Below, piece after piece: positions 26,687 to 36,162 of a stretch of 64,000 nt of DNA. Below the pieces are notes generated by a model. That model was not told the DNA's origin. It saw only the letters and a program-made list of their open reading frames with translations, and did no database searches. The DNA comes from Shewanella denitrificans OS217. Lineage in GTDB: Bacteria; Pseudomonadota; Gammaproteobacteria; Enterobacterales; Shewanellaceae. Both the position numbers and the translations under genes were made by a program. Location of the stretch: NCBI RefSeq assembly GCF_000013765.1, contig NC_007954.1, forward strand, positions 2,604,001-2,668,000, written 5' to 3'. Each line of letters opens with the position of its first letter. Positions within the stretch are counted from its first letter, which is position 1.

Positions 26687-27229
26687 CTACAGCTGTGCTT
26701 GGGTGATTTCATCGAAGCGGTAGAGTTTGCCGCCGTATTGCTCGATAAATGCTTCGGCATCTTTTTTAACGCTGAAACTGCCTATGGTCTCCCCCATAGC
26801 GCCGGTTTGGCTGGAGCCGACCACAAACCAAGCCAGCCTTGCATTAATAAAGTGGCTGTCGTTGGGTTTGGCCCAAGGCGATAGGCTCATGTCGTGGACA
26901 TACACCTCTTTAACTTGATGAACATATTCAGGATCTAGCAAAAAGCTAAATAAGTCTCTGGTTGAACAGAAGTTTTTCACTTTCTCTGAGGTTTTAGTGT
27001 ATAGTTCACCTTTTGGGCCGGGGAATTCGGTGATTAACATGCCGCAAAGGTGACACTCATGGGTACTGTCAATGGCTTGGGCTTGTTTTGGGGGCGCGAC
27101 AGTATCAGGGCCGCCGCAACCACTGAGACCAATGCTGACACTAATGACACTGGCGATGGCGAGAAAGGCGCCAAGGAGATTGCGGCCAAACCCTGATTTT
27201 TTACGGTTTTTGATCATGCTCTTTGTCAT
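26687..27229 (-). CDS. nosL: Nitrous-oxide reductase accessory lipoprotein NosL
   Basis: NosL, 180 residues, is an outer-facing lipoprotein that delivers copper (I) for assembly of the NosZ CuZ centre. A long basic N terminus is followed by a hydrophobic stretch and lipobox LSGC (Cys38). The family copper motif CHLCGM is at about residues 58-63, and further conserved segments are FCSTRDLFSFLL and VKEVYVHDMS. It is the last gene of the nos cluster, 139 bases after nosY, and the gap holds imperfect repeats of GTTATCCGT type, so it may have its own promoter. Confidence 0.93.
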   Translation of the reverse strand: MTKSMIKNRKKSGFGRNLLGAFLAIASVISVSIGLSGCGGPDTVAPPKQAQAIDSTHECHLCGMLITEFPGPKGELYTKTSEKVKNFCSTRDLFSFLLDPEYVHQVKEVYVHDMSLSPWAKPNDSHFINARLAWFVVGSSQTGAMGETIGSFSVKKDAEAFIEQYGGKLYRFDEITQAQL

Positions 27230-27269
27230 GGTTACATCATCCTATTGCTTGTTATTATTGATAGCTATT

Positions 27270-27365
27270 TCAGGTTAATACTGTCTGAACTGTTATCTGT
27301 TATTTGTTATCCGTTATCCGTAATCTATTTCCGTAATCCGTGTTCGGCTATTAGCTATCAGCTAT
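27270..27365 (-). repeat. Low-complexity repeats between nosY and nosL
   Basis: Imperfect iterations of TTATCTGTTATTTGTTATCC, TTATCCGTAATC and GCTATTAGCTATCAGCTATTA type words. They look like slippage-made spacer DNA. No function can be assigned. Confidence 0.5.
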
Positions 27366-27368
27366 TAA

Positions 27369-28187
27369 CTAGAGCGTTTTGCGATTAAAAATCACCGCAG
27401 CAAGCCCTAAGGGCAGCGCTACCCATGCCGCTAACATGGCAAGCAAGGATGAGCTCGACCAGCCCGAGTTGATGGCCACAGCCAATACGCCGTTGACATC
27501 TTTTGTGTCCAGTACGGACAGATTAATTAAGCGAAATAAATCCCCAGGGTTAAACAGCATCACTTGCACTAGGCTGTGTTGATCAAGCCCTTCTTTTACC
27601 CCCACCAGCACGGCCAATAAGGCTAAATCAAACACCAATACAAAGCCGAACCACACCATAAGGGCGATGCCCGCCGCCTTAGATTTTTCAGTGACGCTTA
27701 GGCTTATCACATAGGCGATGCTCATAAAGCTTAAGCCCAGCAAAATGGCGGTTAAGATAAATAGCCCAAAGGAGGCCAACACTGGGGTAAATTCCAGCTG
27801 AAAGCCAAGTAACAGCGCCGCGCTGCCAAAGCCTAAAATAGTCGCTAGGCTGATGATGCTGCCTTGGCCTAAAAATTTTCCGATTAACAATTGGTTGTGA
27901 CTTAGCGGGTAAGTGAGCAGTAACAATAAAGTGCCTGACTCTTGCTCACCGACGAAGCTGTCATAGCTCAGCAGCAAGGCGATAAGCGGAATTAGAAACA
28001 CCGCAAGGCTTGATAAACTGGCAATGGTCGCCGATAAAGAGGCCACCCCAAGCTCGCCAGATGCCGCCGAGCCATAGTAGCTCAGCCCCAAGGATAAGAT
28101 GGCGAAAATAGCAGTAATTGACACTAACCAGCGGTTACGCAGCCCATCTTGAAACTCTTTAATTGCAACGGCGATAACTGGGCTCAT
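27369..28187 (-). CDS. nosY: Nos ABC transporter permease NosY
   Basis: NosY, 272 residues, is the inner-membrane permease of the NosDFY ABC complex, needed to build the CuZ centre of nitrous-oxide reductase. Six hydrophobic segments are visible (about residues 18-38, 55-75, 100-130, 138-165, 172-200 and 245-265). FVGEQESGTLLLLLTYPLSH at about 78-97 is the conserved coupling segment of ABC-2 type permeases. Its ATG overlaps the nosF stop by 4 bases, so the two are translationally coupled. Confidence 0.94.
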   Translation of the reverse strand: MSPVIAVAIKEFQDGLRNRWLVSITAIFAILSLGLSYYGSAASGELGVASLSATIASLSSLAVFLIPLIALLLSYDSFVGEQESGTLLLLLTYPLSHNQLLIGKFLGQGSIISLATILGFGSAALLLGFQLEFTPVLASFGLFILTAILLGLSFMSIAYVISLSVTEKSKAAGIALMVWFGFVLVFDLALLAVLVGVKEGLDQHSLVQVMLFNPGDLFRLINLSVLDTKDVNGVLAVAINSGWSSSSLLAMLAAWVALPLGLAAVIFNRKTL

Positions 28188-29167
28188 GGCTGTACTCTCT
28201 CTTCGGCAGAATGTGGTTTTGCAGCGCTTTTATCTGCAGCTTGACTCAAAAAATGTTGGTATAAGCAGCCTAAGTCCGCCGGCTCTAATTGAATGTCTTT
28301 AAGGCTTTCTAGGCTCATTAATTGACGCATTACCGCCATTTTTTGTGCTTCACTGACGTGGAGTAAATCTGCCCCCACCATAAAGCCATTGAGCGCGGCA
28401 TCTTGCTGCAAACTGCCGTTTAAGCCTTGGGTGCGAATAGCCACGGGCAAGTTAGCCTGCTGCCTAAGCTCGGCCAAGGTGCCTATGGCGAGCACCTTAC
28501 CTGACCCTAAAATTAAGGCTCTGTCTATGTGCTGCTCAACCCCTGGCAGTACGTGGGAGCATAAGATAATGCTGGCGCCATCACTTTTAAGCTTATCAAC
28601 GCTTTGGTAAAACTCCTTGGTGGCGATAGGGTCAAGCCCCACTGTGGGCTCATCGAGCAGTAATAATTTAGGCTCACCTAAAAATGCCTGAGCAAGCCCT
28701 AGGCGCTGCTTCATGCCTTTAGAATAGGTTTTGACCGCACGGTTCATGGCATGACTTAGGCCCACTTGCTCGAGTAGCGCTAATACGCTTTGCTTATCCA
28801 CAGATTTCAGCCGAGCAAAGTAATTAAGCACTTGTTTGCCGGTAAGCTCGTCGTAAAAACTCACGTTTTCAGGTAAATAACCAATGTTACGCCTGCCAAG
28901 CCATGCCTGCTTTGACATAGGGTCGACGCCAAAGACTTCAACCTTGCCTTGGCTTGGGGGCATAATGCCGAGAATAAGCTTCATCATGGTGGTCTTGCCG
29001 GCGCCATTGTGACCAAATAATCCCAGCACTTCACCTGGGGCTAAATCAAGGTCAATTTGACTTAATACTTGTTGGCCTTGGTAGGCTTTACTTGCCTGCT
29101 TGAGCGACACTATTGCGGGTGTTATTGCGGGCGTCATCGGGGATGCCATTGGGGATGTTTGGGTCAT
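28184..29167 (-). CDS. nosF: Nos ABC transporter ATP-binding protein NosF
   Basis: NosF, 327 residues, is the ATPase of NosDFY. Walker A is LFGHNGAGKTTMMKL (about residues 50-64), the signature is YSKGMKQRLGLAQA and Walker B is LLLLDEPTVGLDP, followed by the H-loop LCSHV. The N terminus carries an extra MTQTSPMASPMTPAITPAI stretch before the conserved start, so translation might begin a few codons later. It overlaps nosD and nosY by 4 bases on each side. The C-terminal tail (about 210-327) is typical of NosF and would bind NosY. Confidence 0.95.
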   Translation of the reverse strand: MTQTSPMASPMTPAITPAIVSLKQASKAYQGQQVLSQIDLDLAPGEVLGLFGHNGAGKTTMMKLILGIMPPSQGKVEVFGVDPMSKQAWLGRRNIGYLPENVSFYDELTGKQVLNYFARLKSVDKQSVLALLEQVGLSHAMNRAVKTYSKGMKQRLGLAQAFLGEPKLLLLDEPTVGLDPIATKEFYQSVDKLKSDGASIILCSHVLPGVEQHIDRALILGSGKVLAIGTLAELRQQANLPVAIRTQGLNGSLQQDAALNGFMVGADLLHVSEAQKMAVMRQLMSLESLKDIQLEPADLGCLYQHFLSQAADKSAAKPHSAEERVQP

Positions 29168-30615
29168 AGGGTTCCACCTGAAACGGTAACTGACACTAAA
29201 TGAGGTTCTTGGGCATTTAACGGCACTGCTAACTGAGACGGTGCTAATTCTTCAGAGTGCACTAATTTTTCTTGCGCAGAGGCAAATTCAGCTTGTGAAA
29301 GTACGATTGGCTGCATCAAAGGGAAGCTGTCTTTTACCCCAGCAGGCTTAAGCACAGGGAATTGGTCTTGCACCCAGCGCAGCATTAAAATGGCGGGGCT
29401 ATCAAGCAAAATTTTCGCCTCTGGGTACTGCCATACTAGCTTGTCTATGCCATCATTGGGCTCAAAGGGGGTATCGCCTCTGGCGTCATTATTAAGATCC
29501 CAGCCAAGGTAGTTACTCCAGTAATTACCCACCCCATCAAGGCTCCACTCTTCTTCGCGATTGGCCACGTATTTCACCTGCAAAGGATTGTTAATAAAGC
29601 TATTGGCAAAGACTTTGGTATTTTCAGAGCCAGCGGTGAGGTGTATGCCAATTTCAGCGGTTTTCACTAAATTATGACTTAGGGTGTTGTAAGCACTGTT
29701 GTAGACAAATAAGCCCTTACCATCGCGGCCTAAGACCTTGTTTTCAGGCTTGGTCCACACATTGGTGATGCGGTTATGGCTGATGGTGGATGAGGTAATA
29801 AAATTCAATAAAAAGCCGTAATCTTCGCTGTTATCGCTTCGATTGCCCGTTACGGTAAGTAGGCGTGAACTCATTAAGGCATAACCAGCGCGAGTATCAT
29901 AAGCGCTGTTATTCATCACCTTATTGCTGTGAGAATACATATAATGCACCCCGTAGCGAAGGTTATGCATTATATTGTTTTCTATCACATTATGTTGACT
30001 AGAAATAATGTAAATCCCGTCACGGGTGCCGCTAACATCATTGCCTTTTACCAGCACGTTTTGCACGATGGAAAGCTGTATGCCGTTACCTCTGTCTGAT
30101 GAGCGAAGCGCCTCATTGCCTATTACGGTATTGCCCAGCACCTTAATATGCTGGCCTTTTTGCAGCCAAATACCAAAGCCACTACCTTGCAAGTGATTAT
30201 TGCTGAGCACGATATGGCTGGCTTGTTTGTCTGAATAAATGCCTGAGTCTTGGGCGGTTAAATCTTGTCCCCAGTTTTGAATGTTAAGTCCATCCACTGT
30301 GATGTGAGAATTGGTCAGCAGTAAGGCGTGGCCCTTGCCGTTGGCATCAATAACCGCCTCACCATTGCCTTTGAGTGTGACGCTTCGGGGTACCACAAAA
30401 TTACCTTGGTATATGCCTTTAGCTAAGATGAGTTCATCACCATCTTGGGCGTTATTTAGTGTGGTTTGCAGGTTATCCGCTGGGGTTACGTCAATAATGG
30501 CGGCAAAGGCCAGTGGCGATAGCAGTGCTAATAACAATGGCAATAACAGTGCGTTAGCAAGCAGTACGCTTGCTCTTCGAGAAAGTGAAAAACCAAAGAA
30601 TGAGCTAGGCATCAT
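29164..30615 (-). CDS. nosD: Periplasmic copper-processing protein NosD
   Basis: NosD, 483 residues, is a periplasmic right-handed parallel beta-helix protein of the NosDFY complex that hands over copper and sulfur for CuZ. After a signal peptide (ending SPLAFA, about residue 38) come repeated short strand units (HIVLSNNHLQGSGFGIWL, HNVIENNIMHNLRYGVHYMY, SSTISHNRITNVW), and the NosD-typical GNYWSNYLGWDLNNDARGD near 370. ATG 30615 is chosen because GAGG lies 6 bases upstream; a GTG 10 codons earlier is less likely. A separate transcription unit from nosZ is indicated by the strong terminator between them. Confidence 0.94.
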   Translation of the reverse strand: MMPSSFFGFSLSRRASVLLANALLLPLLLALLSPLAFAAIIDVTPADNLQTTLNNAQDGDELILAKGIYQGNFVVPRSVTLKGNGEAVIDANGKGHALLLTNSHITVDGLNIQNWGQDLTAQDSGIYSDKQASHIVLSNNHLQGSGFGIWLQKGQHIKVLGNTVIGNEALRSSDRGNGIQLSIVQNVLVKGNDVSGTRDGIYIISSQHNVIENNIMHNLRYGVHYMYSHSNKVMNNSAYDTRAGYALMSSRLLTVTGNRSDNSEDYGFLLNFITSSTISHNRITNVWTKPENKVLGRDGKGLFVYNSAYNTLSHNLVKTAEIGIHLTAGSENTKVFANSFINNPLQVKYVANREEEWSLDGVGNYWSNYLGWDLNNDARGDTPFEPNDGIDKLVWQYPEAKILLDSPAILMLRWVQDQFPVLKPAGVKDSFPLMQPIVLSQAEFASAQEKLVHSEELAPSQLAVPLNAQEPHLVSVTVSGGTL

Positions 30616-30718
30616 GATTGGCCTCGGCTGATGCGGCAAAAACACTGCTGTTGCCTGATGAAATGATGGGTGACGCTTAACGTCATCTTATTACTCCCTG
30701 CTTGATGTGTTAACTGTG

Positions 30719-30732
30719 TTGATCATAAATAA
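30719..30732 (-). promoter_or_regulatory. Weak FNR-like site before nosD
   Basis: TTGATCATAAATAA on the plus strand: one perfect half-site TTGAT and a poor partner, 7 of 10 conserved bases. It lies about 110 bases before the nosD start, downstream of the nosZ terminator, where a nosDFYL promoter would be needed. Confidence 0.35.
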
Positions 30733-30770
30733 ACTGCAGCCGCCATCGCTAAATTACTTAACCCTAATTA

Positions 30771-30811
30771 AAAAAGCCGCAAAAACTAAGAGAAGTTCTC
30801 TTAGTTTTTGC
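30771..30811 (-). terminator. Strong rho-independent terminator after nosZ
   Basis: On the minus strand: GCAAAAACTAAGAGAA-C-TTCTCTTAGTTTTTGC, a stem of 16 bp with a minimal loop, followed by GGCTTTTTT. It separates nosZ from nosD. Confidence 0.92.
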
Positions 30812-30820
30812 GCTTAAGGC

Positions 30821-32707
30821 TTACGCTTCTACTAACATACGGCCGCGCATTTCCATGTGCAGTGCATGACAGAACCAGTTACAGTAATACCACTGCACCC
30901 CTGGCTTATTGGCGATAAAGGTCACAGAAGCAGTGGCCTGTGGCGCCACTTCCATCTGTACCCCGTGGTTAGTCATACAGAAACCGTGAGTCACGTCTTC
31001 GACCTGATCAAGGTTAGTCACCACAACCGTCACTTCATCTCCTAGCTTGACCTTGAACTCATTCATGCCAAAGTTGGGTGCGATAGAGGTCATGTAAACA
31101 CGCACCTTGTTACCATCACGGATAACCTTGTTGTCCATCTCTAAGGTGACACCGTCTTGCTTCGCCATGGCAACAGTGTCAGCAAACATAGGATCATCAC
31201 GGGTCCACAACTTCTGTGGCTTCACTTTACTGCGGTGCACTATCATACAATCGTGGGGTTCTGCGAAGGTTGGGCCATCGTGAACTAGCTTCATTTCATC
31301 ACCAGAAATATCAATTAATTGATCGTTTTCTGGGCGAAGCGGCCCCACAGGTAAGAATCTATCTTTAGAGAATTTACACAATACAACCAACCACTTGCCA
31401 TCAGTATCACGGGTTTCACCCTGTGAAGTATGGTTGTGGCCTGGCTGGTAATGCACATCAAGCTTTTGACGCAAGTAATTTACTTTTTCGCCATTGTAGG
31501 CCTTGATCGCATCTTGGATATTCCACTTAGCGATTTGGCTGTCTAAGAACAAGGTCGTAAATGCGTTCCCCTTGTTATCAAATGCCGTGTGCAGTGGCCC
31601 TAAACCTAATTCTGGCTCGGCAACGATGGCATCCCTTGGCTGGATTTTGCCGCTAAATACATCATCTAAACGGGCAATTTCAACCACAGAAACCGTGGGT
31701 GATAACTTGCCGTTAGCGACAAAGTACTTGCCATCTGGTGCCGTGTTAATCCCGTGTGGGGATTTAGGCACAGGGATATAACGGGTTAAGTCAGACCCTT
31801 TTCGGCCATCAAGTACAGGCACCTTGTTGCCATTGTAGTTAGTGAACTTGCCCGCTTTTAGTGCTGCTAAACAGCGCTCTAGACTGAATACCACCACGTG
31901 ATCGCGTTCAGCGGTGATCATTTCACCTAAGTTCATGCCCATTTCTGAGTTATAACAGGTGGAGAAGAAGTACTTACCGTCGTAATCCGCATCTGTGTTA
32001 TCTAAGTTACCGTCAACCATCACTTGGAAAGCGACTTCCATTTTTTCGGCATCAATCACGTTAAACAGCGAGCGGTAAGTCGAGACATCTTCCAGTGACG
32101 CTTTGCCATCATTGTTCATGGGGATTTCGAACTCACCATTACAGATCACATACTTGGTATAAGGCACTTTTTGTACCCGTAAACCGTGAATCGCCTGCAC
32201 GTTTGGAATGGTGATCATCTTGTCTGTTTTCATCACATCACAACGAATACGAGCCACACGAGAGTTGGCTTTATCGTTGATGAAAACGTACTTACCGTTG
32301 TAGCTACCGTCGGTCATGCTCATGTGTGGATGATGGGAGTCGCCTGTCATTAAATGGGCACTGTCACCTTTAATGCGTTTACTTTCGTTAGTAATACCCC
32401 AGCCTGTAGCACTGTCTATGTTGAATACTGGAATACGCATCAGCTCACGCATAGAAGGAATACCTAGAATACGCACTTCACCTGAGTGACCGCCGCTCCA
32501 AAAACCATAGTATTCGTCAAGTTCACCAGGATGCACCACGGCGCTAGCACCTTGGGTTTGGGTTTGTGCTTTTGCCATAGAGGCAAACATGGCTGCCGTC
32601 ATTGGCGCGGCAACGGCGCCTGCACCTATTAGTGCCGAGCGCCCCATAAAGCTGCGGCGGCTTGAGTCTTGGAGTTCAAGGCTCTTATTCTCGCTATTCT
32701 CGCTCAT
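30821..32707 (-). CDS. nosZ: Nitrous-oxide reductase, Tat-exported (clade I type)
   Basis: NosZ, 628 residues, reduces N2O to N2 in the periplasm, as a homodimer with the copper centres CuA and CuZ. A twin-arginine signal (SRRSFMGRSALIGAGA, about residues 16-31) marks the Tat-dependent clade I enzyme. CuZ histidine segments are seen in DSHHPHMS, GPLHTAFD and FAEPHD. CuA is seen in the cupredoxin tail: HGFCMTNHGV and CNWFCHALHMEM, with both Cys, both His, Met and Trp ligands present. The second ATG is preferred: GGAG stands 9 bases ahead of it, while the upstream ATG (32722) has no ribosome site. It follows nosR by 79 bases. Confidence 0.98.
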   Translation of the reverse strand: MSENSENKSLELQDSSRRSFMGRSALIGAGAVAAPMTAAMFASMAKAQTQTQGASAVVHPGELDEYYGFWSGGHSGEVRILGIPSMRELMRIPVFNIDSATGWGITNESKRIKGDSAHLMTGDSHHPHMSMTDGSYNGKYVFINDKANSRVARIRCDVMKTDKMITIPNVQAIHGLRVQKVPYTKYVICNGEFEIPMNNDGKASLEDVSTYRSLFNVIDAEKMEVAFQVMVDGNLDNTDADYDGKYFFSTCYNSEMGMNLGEMITAERDHVVVFSLERCLAALKAGKFTNYNGNKVPVLDGRKGSDLTRYIPVPKSPHGINTAPDGKYFVANGKLSPTVSVVEIARLDDVFSGKIQPRDAIVAEPELGLGPLHTAFDNKGNAFTTLFLDSQIAKWNIQDAIKAYNGEKVNYLRQKLDVHYQPGHNHTSQGETRDTDGKWLVVLCKFSKDRFLPVGPLRPENDQLIDISGDEMKLVHDGPTFAEPHDCMIVHRSKVKPQKLWTRDDPMFADTVAMAKQDGVTLEMDNKVIRDGNKVRVYMTSIAPNFGMNEFKVKLGDEVTVVVTNLDQVEDVTHGFCMTNHGVQMEVAPQATASVTFIANKPGVQWYYCNWFCHALHMEMRGRMLVEA

Positions 32708-32786
32708 CGTTTTTATCTCCATCGTGTTAAAACATCAGCATTACACTTGCTGTTTTGGGGTATCACAAAAGTAATTCATCACATCA

Positions 32787-34955
32787 TTAACTGGCCACAT
32801 TGACCGCATCAATTTGATGCTCTTTGTATTTGTTTTTCTTGTAAGCCAGCTTTTTAAGTGGCGGACATTTTTCATCGTTAAAATAAGTAATTTGGCAATC
32901 GAGGCAGTAATGGCATTCACGCATGTTGATCACCCCATTAGGTTCAATAGCTTGAATTTCACACTCTGTGGCGCAGGTTTTACAAGGCGTGCCGCACTCT
33001 TCACGGCGCTTAAGCCAATTAAACAAGCGAGCACTGTTGCTTACCGAAAGCGCAGCCCCCAGTGGGCACAAATAACGACAGAAGGTTTTGCGGTTGACTA
33101 AATTAAGTAAAATCAAAAAGCTTGCCCAGAGGACAAAGGGCCACTCGCGGTCAAATTTAAGTAAGAAGGTGGTCTTGAACGGCTCAATTTCAGCCAATTT
33201 CTCCGCCATGGCCAGCGAATCGAGGGACACACCAAACAGTACTAATAGAATTAAATATTTAATCGCCCAAAGACGTTCATGCACCGCAAAGGGCAATTCA
33301 AATTGGGGGATTTTTACAAAACGGGCGAACTGATTGACCAGTTCCTGCAGCGCGCCAAAGGGGCATAACCAGCCGCAGTACACAGCCCTGCCCCAGAGTA
33401 AAATGGTCACTGCCACCGCCGCCCAAAGAATAAAAATAATCGGGTCAAGCATGAATAAATCCCAGGAGAAGTTACCCATTAAAGATTGCAAGAAGGTAAA
33501 CACATTCACTACCGACAACTGCCCGCCCCAAGTCCAGCCCACTAGCACCACAGTGGCAATCAAAAAACCATGGCGCAGGTTATGAATAAAGGTGGGGTGA
33601 CGCACTAATACATCTTGGAAGAATAAGATCAACAGCAACACAGTGATCATTATGCTGAGCGCTATCACTTCATAGCGTTTCTCAAACCACACTTGCTCAA
33701 TTAAGCTGCGTTCTGGCTCAGGTATGATCGCCGCTGGCGTATCCACATACTTGGGCAACATCTGGTATTCGCCCTTAAAGCTTGTGAATAGGCTATCGAT
33801 AGGACCCGTTTGCCGGCGCACTAACAGCTCTAATTGCCAAGGTGCACCTGGGTCAAACTCATAATGCGCCTGGATGCGAAACACCGACATTTCCGCAAAA
33901 TGCGGCGCAGCTTCGATGGCAAGATCCGTTAAACGATTGTGTTCGAGATCGCGAAACGAGATGGCCTCATCCCCTTGGTGCAGCTGAATACGGTCAAAAA
34001 TACCGCCGCGCACATAACCCGAGCCCTTAAAAGAGTAGCCATTGCCCATGAGGACCAATAAATGCTCGCCCTTAACGAGTGGGTCAACAAGCCAAGCGTT
34101 ATCCGCCTCACTGAGTAAGTTTTTACCTATAGTTGGTACATCCAATAAGGCGTAATAGATTTCGGCAAACATGTCTTGTTTTTGCGACGCGCTGGCTTCA
34201 TCTACGTGTTCAGCCTCTGTGCCCATAAAGGCATCATCCACCACGGCACGCTTTAAATAGAGTTTACGAATCGAGCCATCGCCTGTGAGGGTCTGCCAAT
34301 CAGCTTTAGCAAATACGTCAGGCTTAATGGTTGAAAGAGGCTGAATAATGCCTTTTTTAATTTCAATTAGCCCCAAGGATTGCGCCACCTTAGTGGCCGC
34401 CTTAGTAATAGCGACATTCATCACCATTACAGTCACAGTCGCGCCCGATAAGCCGTCTATGGCTATGGTGCCTTGGCTGGCATTGCCGCCAACCTTGATC
34501 CTGTCTTTTACATTAAGCCCTTGGTATTGGTCGGTAAATTTCCACAGTTTAGTTTCTGGAATGCCCGCCAAAATAATGGGTTCGTGATGCTCGAGCACCT
34601 TAGCGCCTAAGTATTGCCCTTTGGCATCTATAGCCACCAGCATGTTGACAGGCTCGCCAGAGTAAGCCGGAATTTTAGCGATATCATTGGTTTCAAAGGC
34701 ATAACCTAACACCTCCTCACCTTGATGAACCGTCCAAATAGCAGGCTCACCTTGTTTTTCACTTATGCTACTGGCAGTGGGGAATAGCGCTTGAATTTCA
34801 GGCATGGCGGGTTTTGCGGGGCTGACAAATAATGCCGCAGCAGGGAAAGCCATCCCTAACAACAGACTCAGGAATAAAATTAAACTTTTGATATTGTTAA
34901 GATTCACGTTCACCAACAGCACCCTGCCTCCAAGCATTTTTTGCCTATGCGACAA
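32787..34955 (-). CDS. nosR: Membrane flavo-iron-sulfur protein NosR
   Basis: NosR, 722 residues, is needed for nosZ expression and to feed electrons to NosZ. Domain order: signal/TM segment (about 18-40); periplasmic FMN-binding domain with LSGATVTVMVMN (threonine flavinylation site, about 170-181); several transmembrane helices (about 420-640) with two CxxxCP motifs facing the cytoplasm (CGWLCPFGALQE, CRYLCPLGAAL); and a C-terminal polyferredoxin (CGTPCKTCATEC, CHYCLDC). All conserved cysteines appear intact. The start may lie 11 codons downstream, at GTG 34922, which has GGAGG 4 bases ahead. It is the first gene of the nos cluster. Confidence 0.96.
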   Translation of the reverse strand: MSHRQKMLGGRVLLVNVNLNNIKSLILFLSLLLGMAFPAAALFVSPAKPAMPEIQALFPTASSISEKQGEPAIWTVHQGEEVLGYAFETNDIAKIPAYSGEPVNMLVAIDAKGQYLGAKVLEHHEPIILAGIPETKLWKFTDQYQGLNVKDRIKVGGNASQGTIAIDGLSGATVTVMVMNVAITKAATKVAQSLGLIEIKKGIIQPLSTIKPDVFAKADWQTLTGDGSIRKLYLKRAVVDDAFMGTEAEHVDEASASQKQDMFAEIYYALLDVPTIGKNLLSEADNAWLVDPLVKGEHLLVLMGNGYSFKGSGYVRGGIFDRIQLHQGDEAISFRDLEHNRLTDLAIEAAPHFAEMSVFRIQAHYEFDPGAPWQLELLVRRQTGPIDSLFTSFKGEYQMLPKYVDTPAAIIPEPERSLIEQVWFEKRYEVIALSIMITVLLLILFFQDVLVRHPTFIHNLRHGFLIATVVLVGWTWGGQLSVVNVFTFLQSLMGNFSWDLFMLDPIIFILWAAVAVTILLWGRAVYCGWLCPFGALQELVNQFARFVKIPQFELPFAVHERLWAIKYLILLVLFGVSLDSLAMAEKLAEIEPFKTTFLLKFDREWPFVLWASFLILLNLVNRKTFCRYLCPLGAALSVSNSARLFNWLKRREECGTPCKTCATECEIQAIEPNGVINMRECHYCLDCQITYFNDEKCPPLKKLAYKKNKYKEHQIDAVNVAS

Positions 34956-35270
34956 AATGCCGCACCCATCAAAAAAGCATGTTACATGCGCCTTTAATAC
35001 TTTTTAGTGACTTAGATCAATAAAGGAAAGCGAACTTGAGCCCACAAGGGCATTGCATAGCCGAATTGTGACTCAGGTTAAATTAGTGAACAAAGTGTGA
35101 TATTGCGCAGAATGCGCGAGTTAATCAGGGGTAAACAGGATGAGATAAATGCAAAAACACTTTGCTTAGCTATTTTGCTAGCTATGTTTGCTAGCCATCT
35201 TTGCAAGTAATGTTCCTTGAAAGGAATATTTATTATCAATAAGCTGAATGACGCGTATTGCCGTTGGCTG
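34956..35270. other. Promoter region of nosR and spacer to the YkgJ-type gene
   Basis: 315 bases without a gene. It includes the FNR-like site and an AT-rich segment with iterated GCTAG words (about 35166-35205, TTAGCTATTTTGCTAGCTA). No hairpin with a T run was found. Confidence 0.5.
35007..35020 (-). promoter_or_regulatory. Candidate FNR/EtrA-type site before nosR
   Basis: TTGATCTAAGTCAC on the minus strand matches the FNR palindrome TTGAT-N4-ATCAA at 8 of 10 positions. It is centred 59 bases before the nosR ATG, so it could activate from about -41.5 if transcription starts near 34972. This fits oxygen-controlled expression of nos genes by an FNR-family regulator. Confidence 0.5.
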
Positions 35271-35558
35271 TTATATCAGCCCTCGCTCAACTTTACATTC
35301 ATAAGACGCCATTTCAAATTCTCGACAAATCAAGGGTCTATTCTCATAAATCGTGCACATATAAGTCTCACGGTCCACAGCCGAACACCAACCATCATCG
35401 AGTCGCAACATGGTTTCGCCGCCCCATCTATCACGGGAAATATGCTGCTCTGGCACCCCTGTGTCGGTAATTATCATCACCTCTAGACGGCAGCACGTGG
35501 CCTGGCAATTTGAACAACTGACTTCGATTTCTGGTAGGTTTTTAATAGGAATAGTCAT
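35271..35558 (-). CDS. YkgJ-family cysteine-cluster protein
   Basis: A 95-residue small protein of the YkgJ (UPF0153/CxxCxxCC) family. Cysteine motifs CSNCQATCCR (about residues 15-24), then CSAVDRETYMCTIYENRPLICREFE (segment with three cysteines), and a late Cys are in place for binding a metal, probably iron or zinc, or an Fe-S cluster. The function of the family is unknown. A TTG four codons upstream is possible; the ATG was chosen, although no strong ribosome site is seen for either. It faces away from nosR and lies 77 bases from the DUF1097 gene. Confidence 0.85.
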   Translation of the reverse strand: MTIPIKNLPEIEVSCSNCQATCCRLEVMIITDTGVPEQHISRDRWGGETMLRLDDGWCSAVDRETYMCTIYENRPLICREFEMASYECKVERGLI

Positions 35559-35634
35559 GGGTAAAATCAATATGAATAATTGCCAATTTTACCCCATCTA
35601 GACTCGGTTTAATATGCCTGTGGGATTAATTGAA

Positions 35635-36162
35635 TTACGGGGCTTTTTTCTGTAATGCACCTTCTTGCAGGTCAGTTTTTGCCGATGAGTTTGTTTGCAT
35701 AACCCCAGAAAAACCGCTTTCTAGGCGGATCAAGAATGCTGTGAATTGACTCATGCACAGGCCCAGCAAACCGCCTAACATCAAGGCGCTAGTGAGCGCT
35801 AAGATATTAGGACCCAAGGCAAATGTGGCGCAGCAGCCAATAAAAGTACCGGGAATAAAGGCCAATCCCCGATAGCTTGCCTGCAAACACATGCCCATGG
35901 TGACAAGGCCCGTCAGGGCATAACCCATCAAGGCTGAATCGAATAGACTACTCGCTGAAATAATAAGCCAGGCCCAAAACACCCCAGATAAGTTAGTGAA
36001 CCACGCCATCAATAAGCCTTTCACCCCAGTGTCTGTTTGCGCGAAAAACGTGCTGCAACCTAAAAATCCCACCCAAGTCACCAGGGAAAACGCATCCGCA
36101 GCGCCGCACCAAAGCGCAGCTAATAAACCGGCAGAAATAGCAATTGGCCAACGATGTTCCAT
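35635..36162 (-). CDS. DUF1097 membrane protein
   Basis: A 175-residue integral membrane protein with five or so hydrophobic helices, of the DUF1097 family (YcdZ-like). The segments WVGFLGCSTFFA (about 32-43) and FIPGTFIGCCATFA (about 97-110) are characteristic. The function is unknown; relatives are inner-membrane proteins. A good GGAG ribosome site lies 6 bases ahead of the ATG. It may be cotranscribed with the YkgJ-type gene downstream. No link to the surrounding nos or molybdenum-enzyme genes is evident. Confidence 0.82.
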   Translation of the reverse strand: MEHRWPIAISAGLLAALWCGAADAFSLVTWVGFLGCSTFFAQTDTGVKGLLMAWFTNLSGVFWAWLIISASSLFDSALMGYALTGLVTMGMCLQASYRGLAFIPGTFIGCCATFALGPNILALTSALMLGGLLGLCMSQFTAFLIRLESGFSGVMQTNSSAKTDLQEGALQKKAP

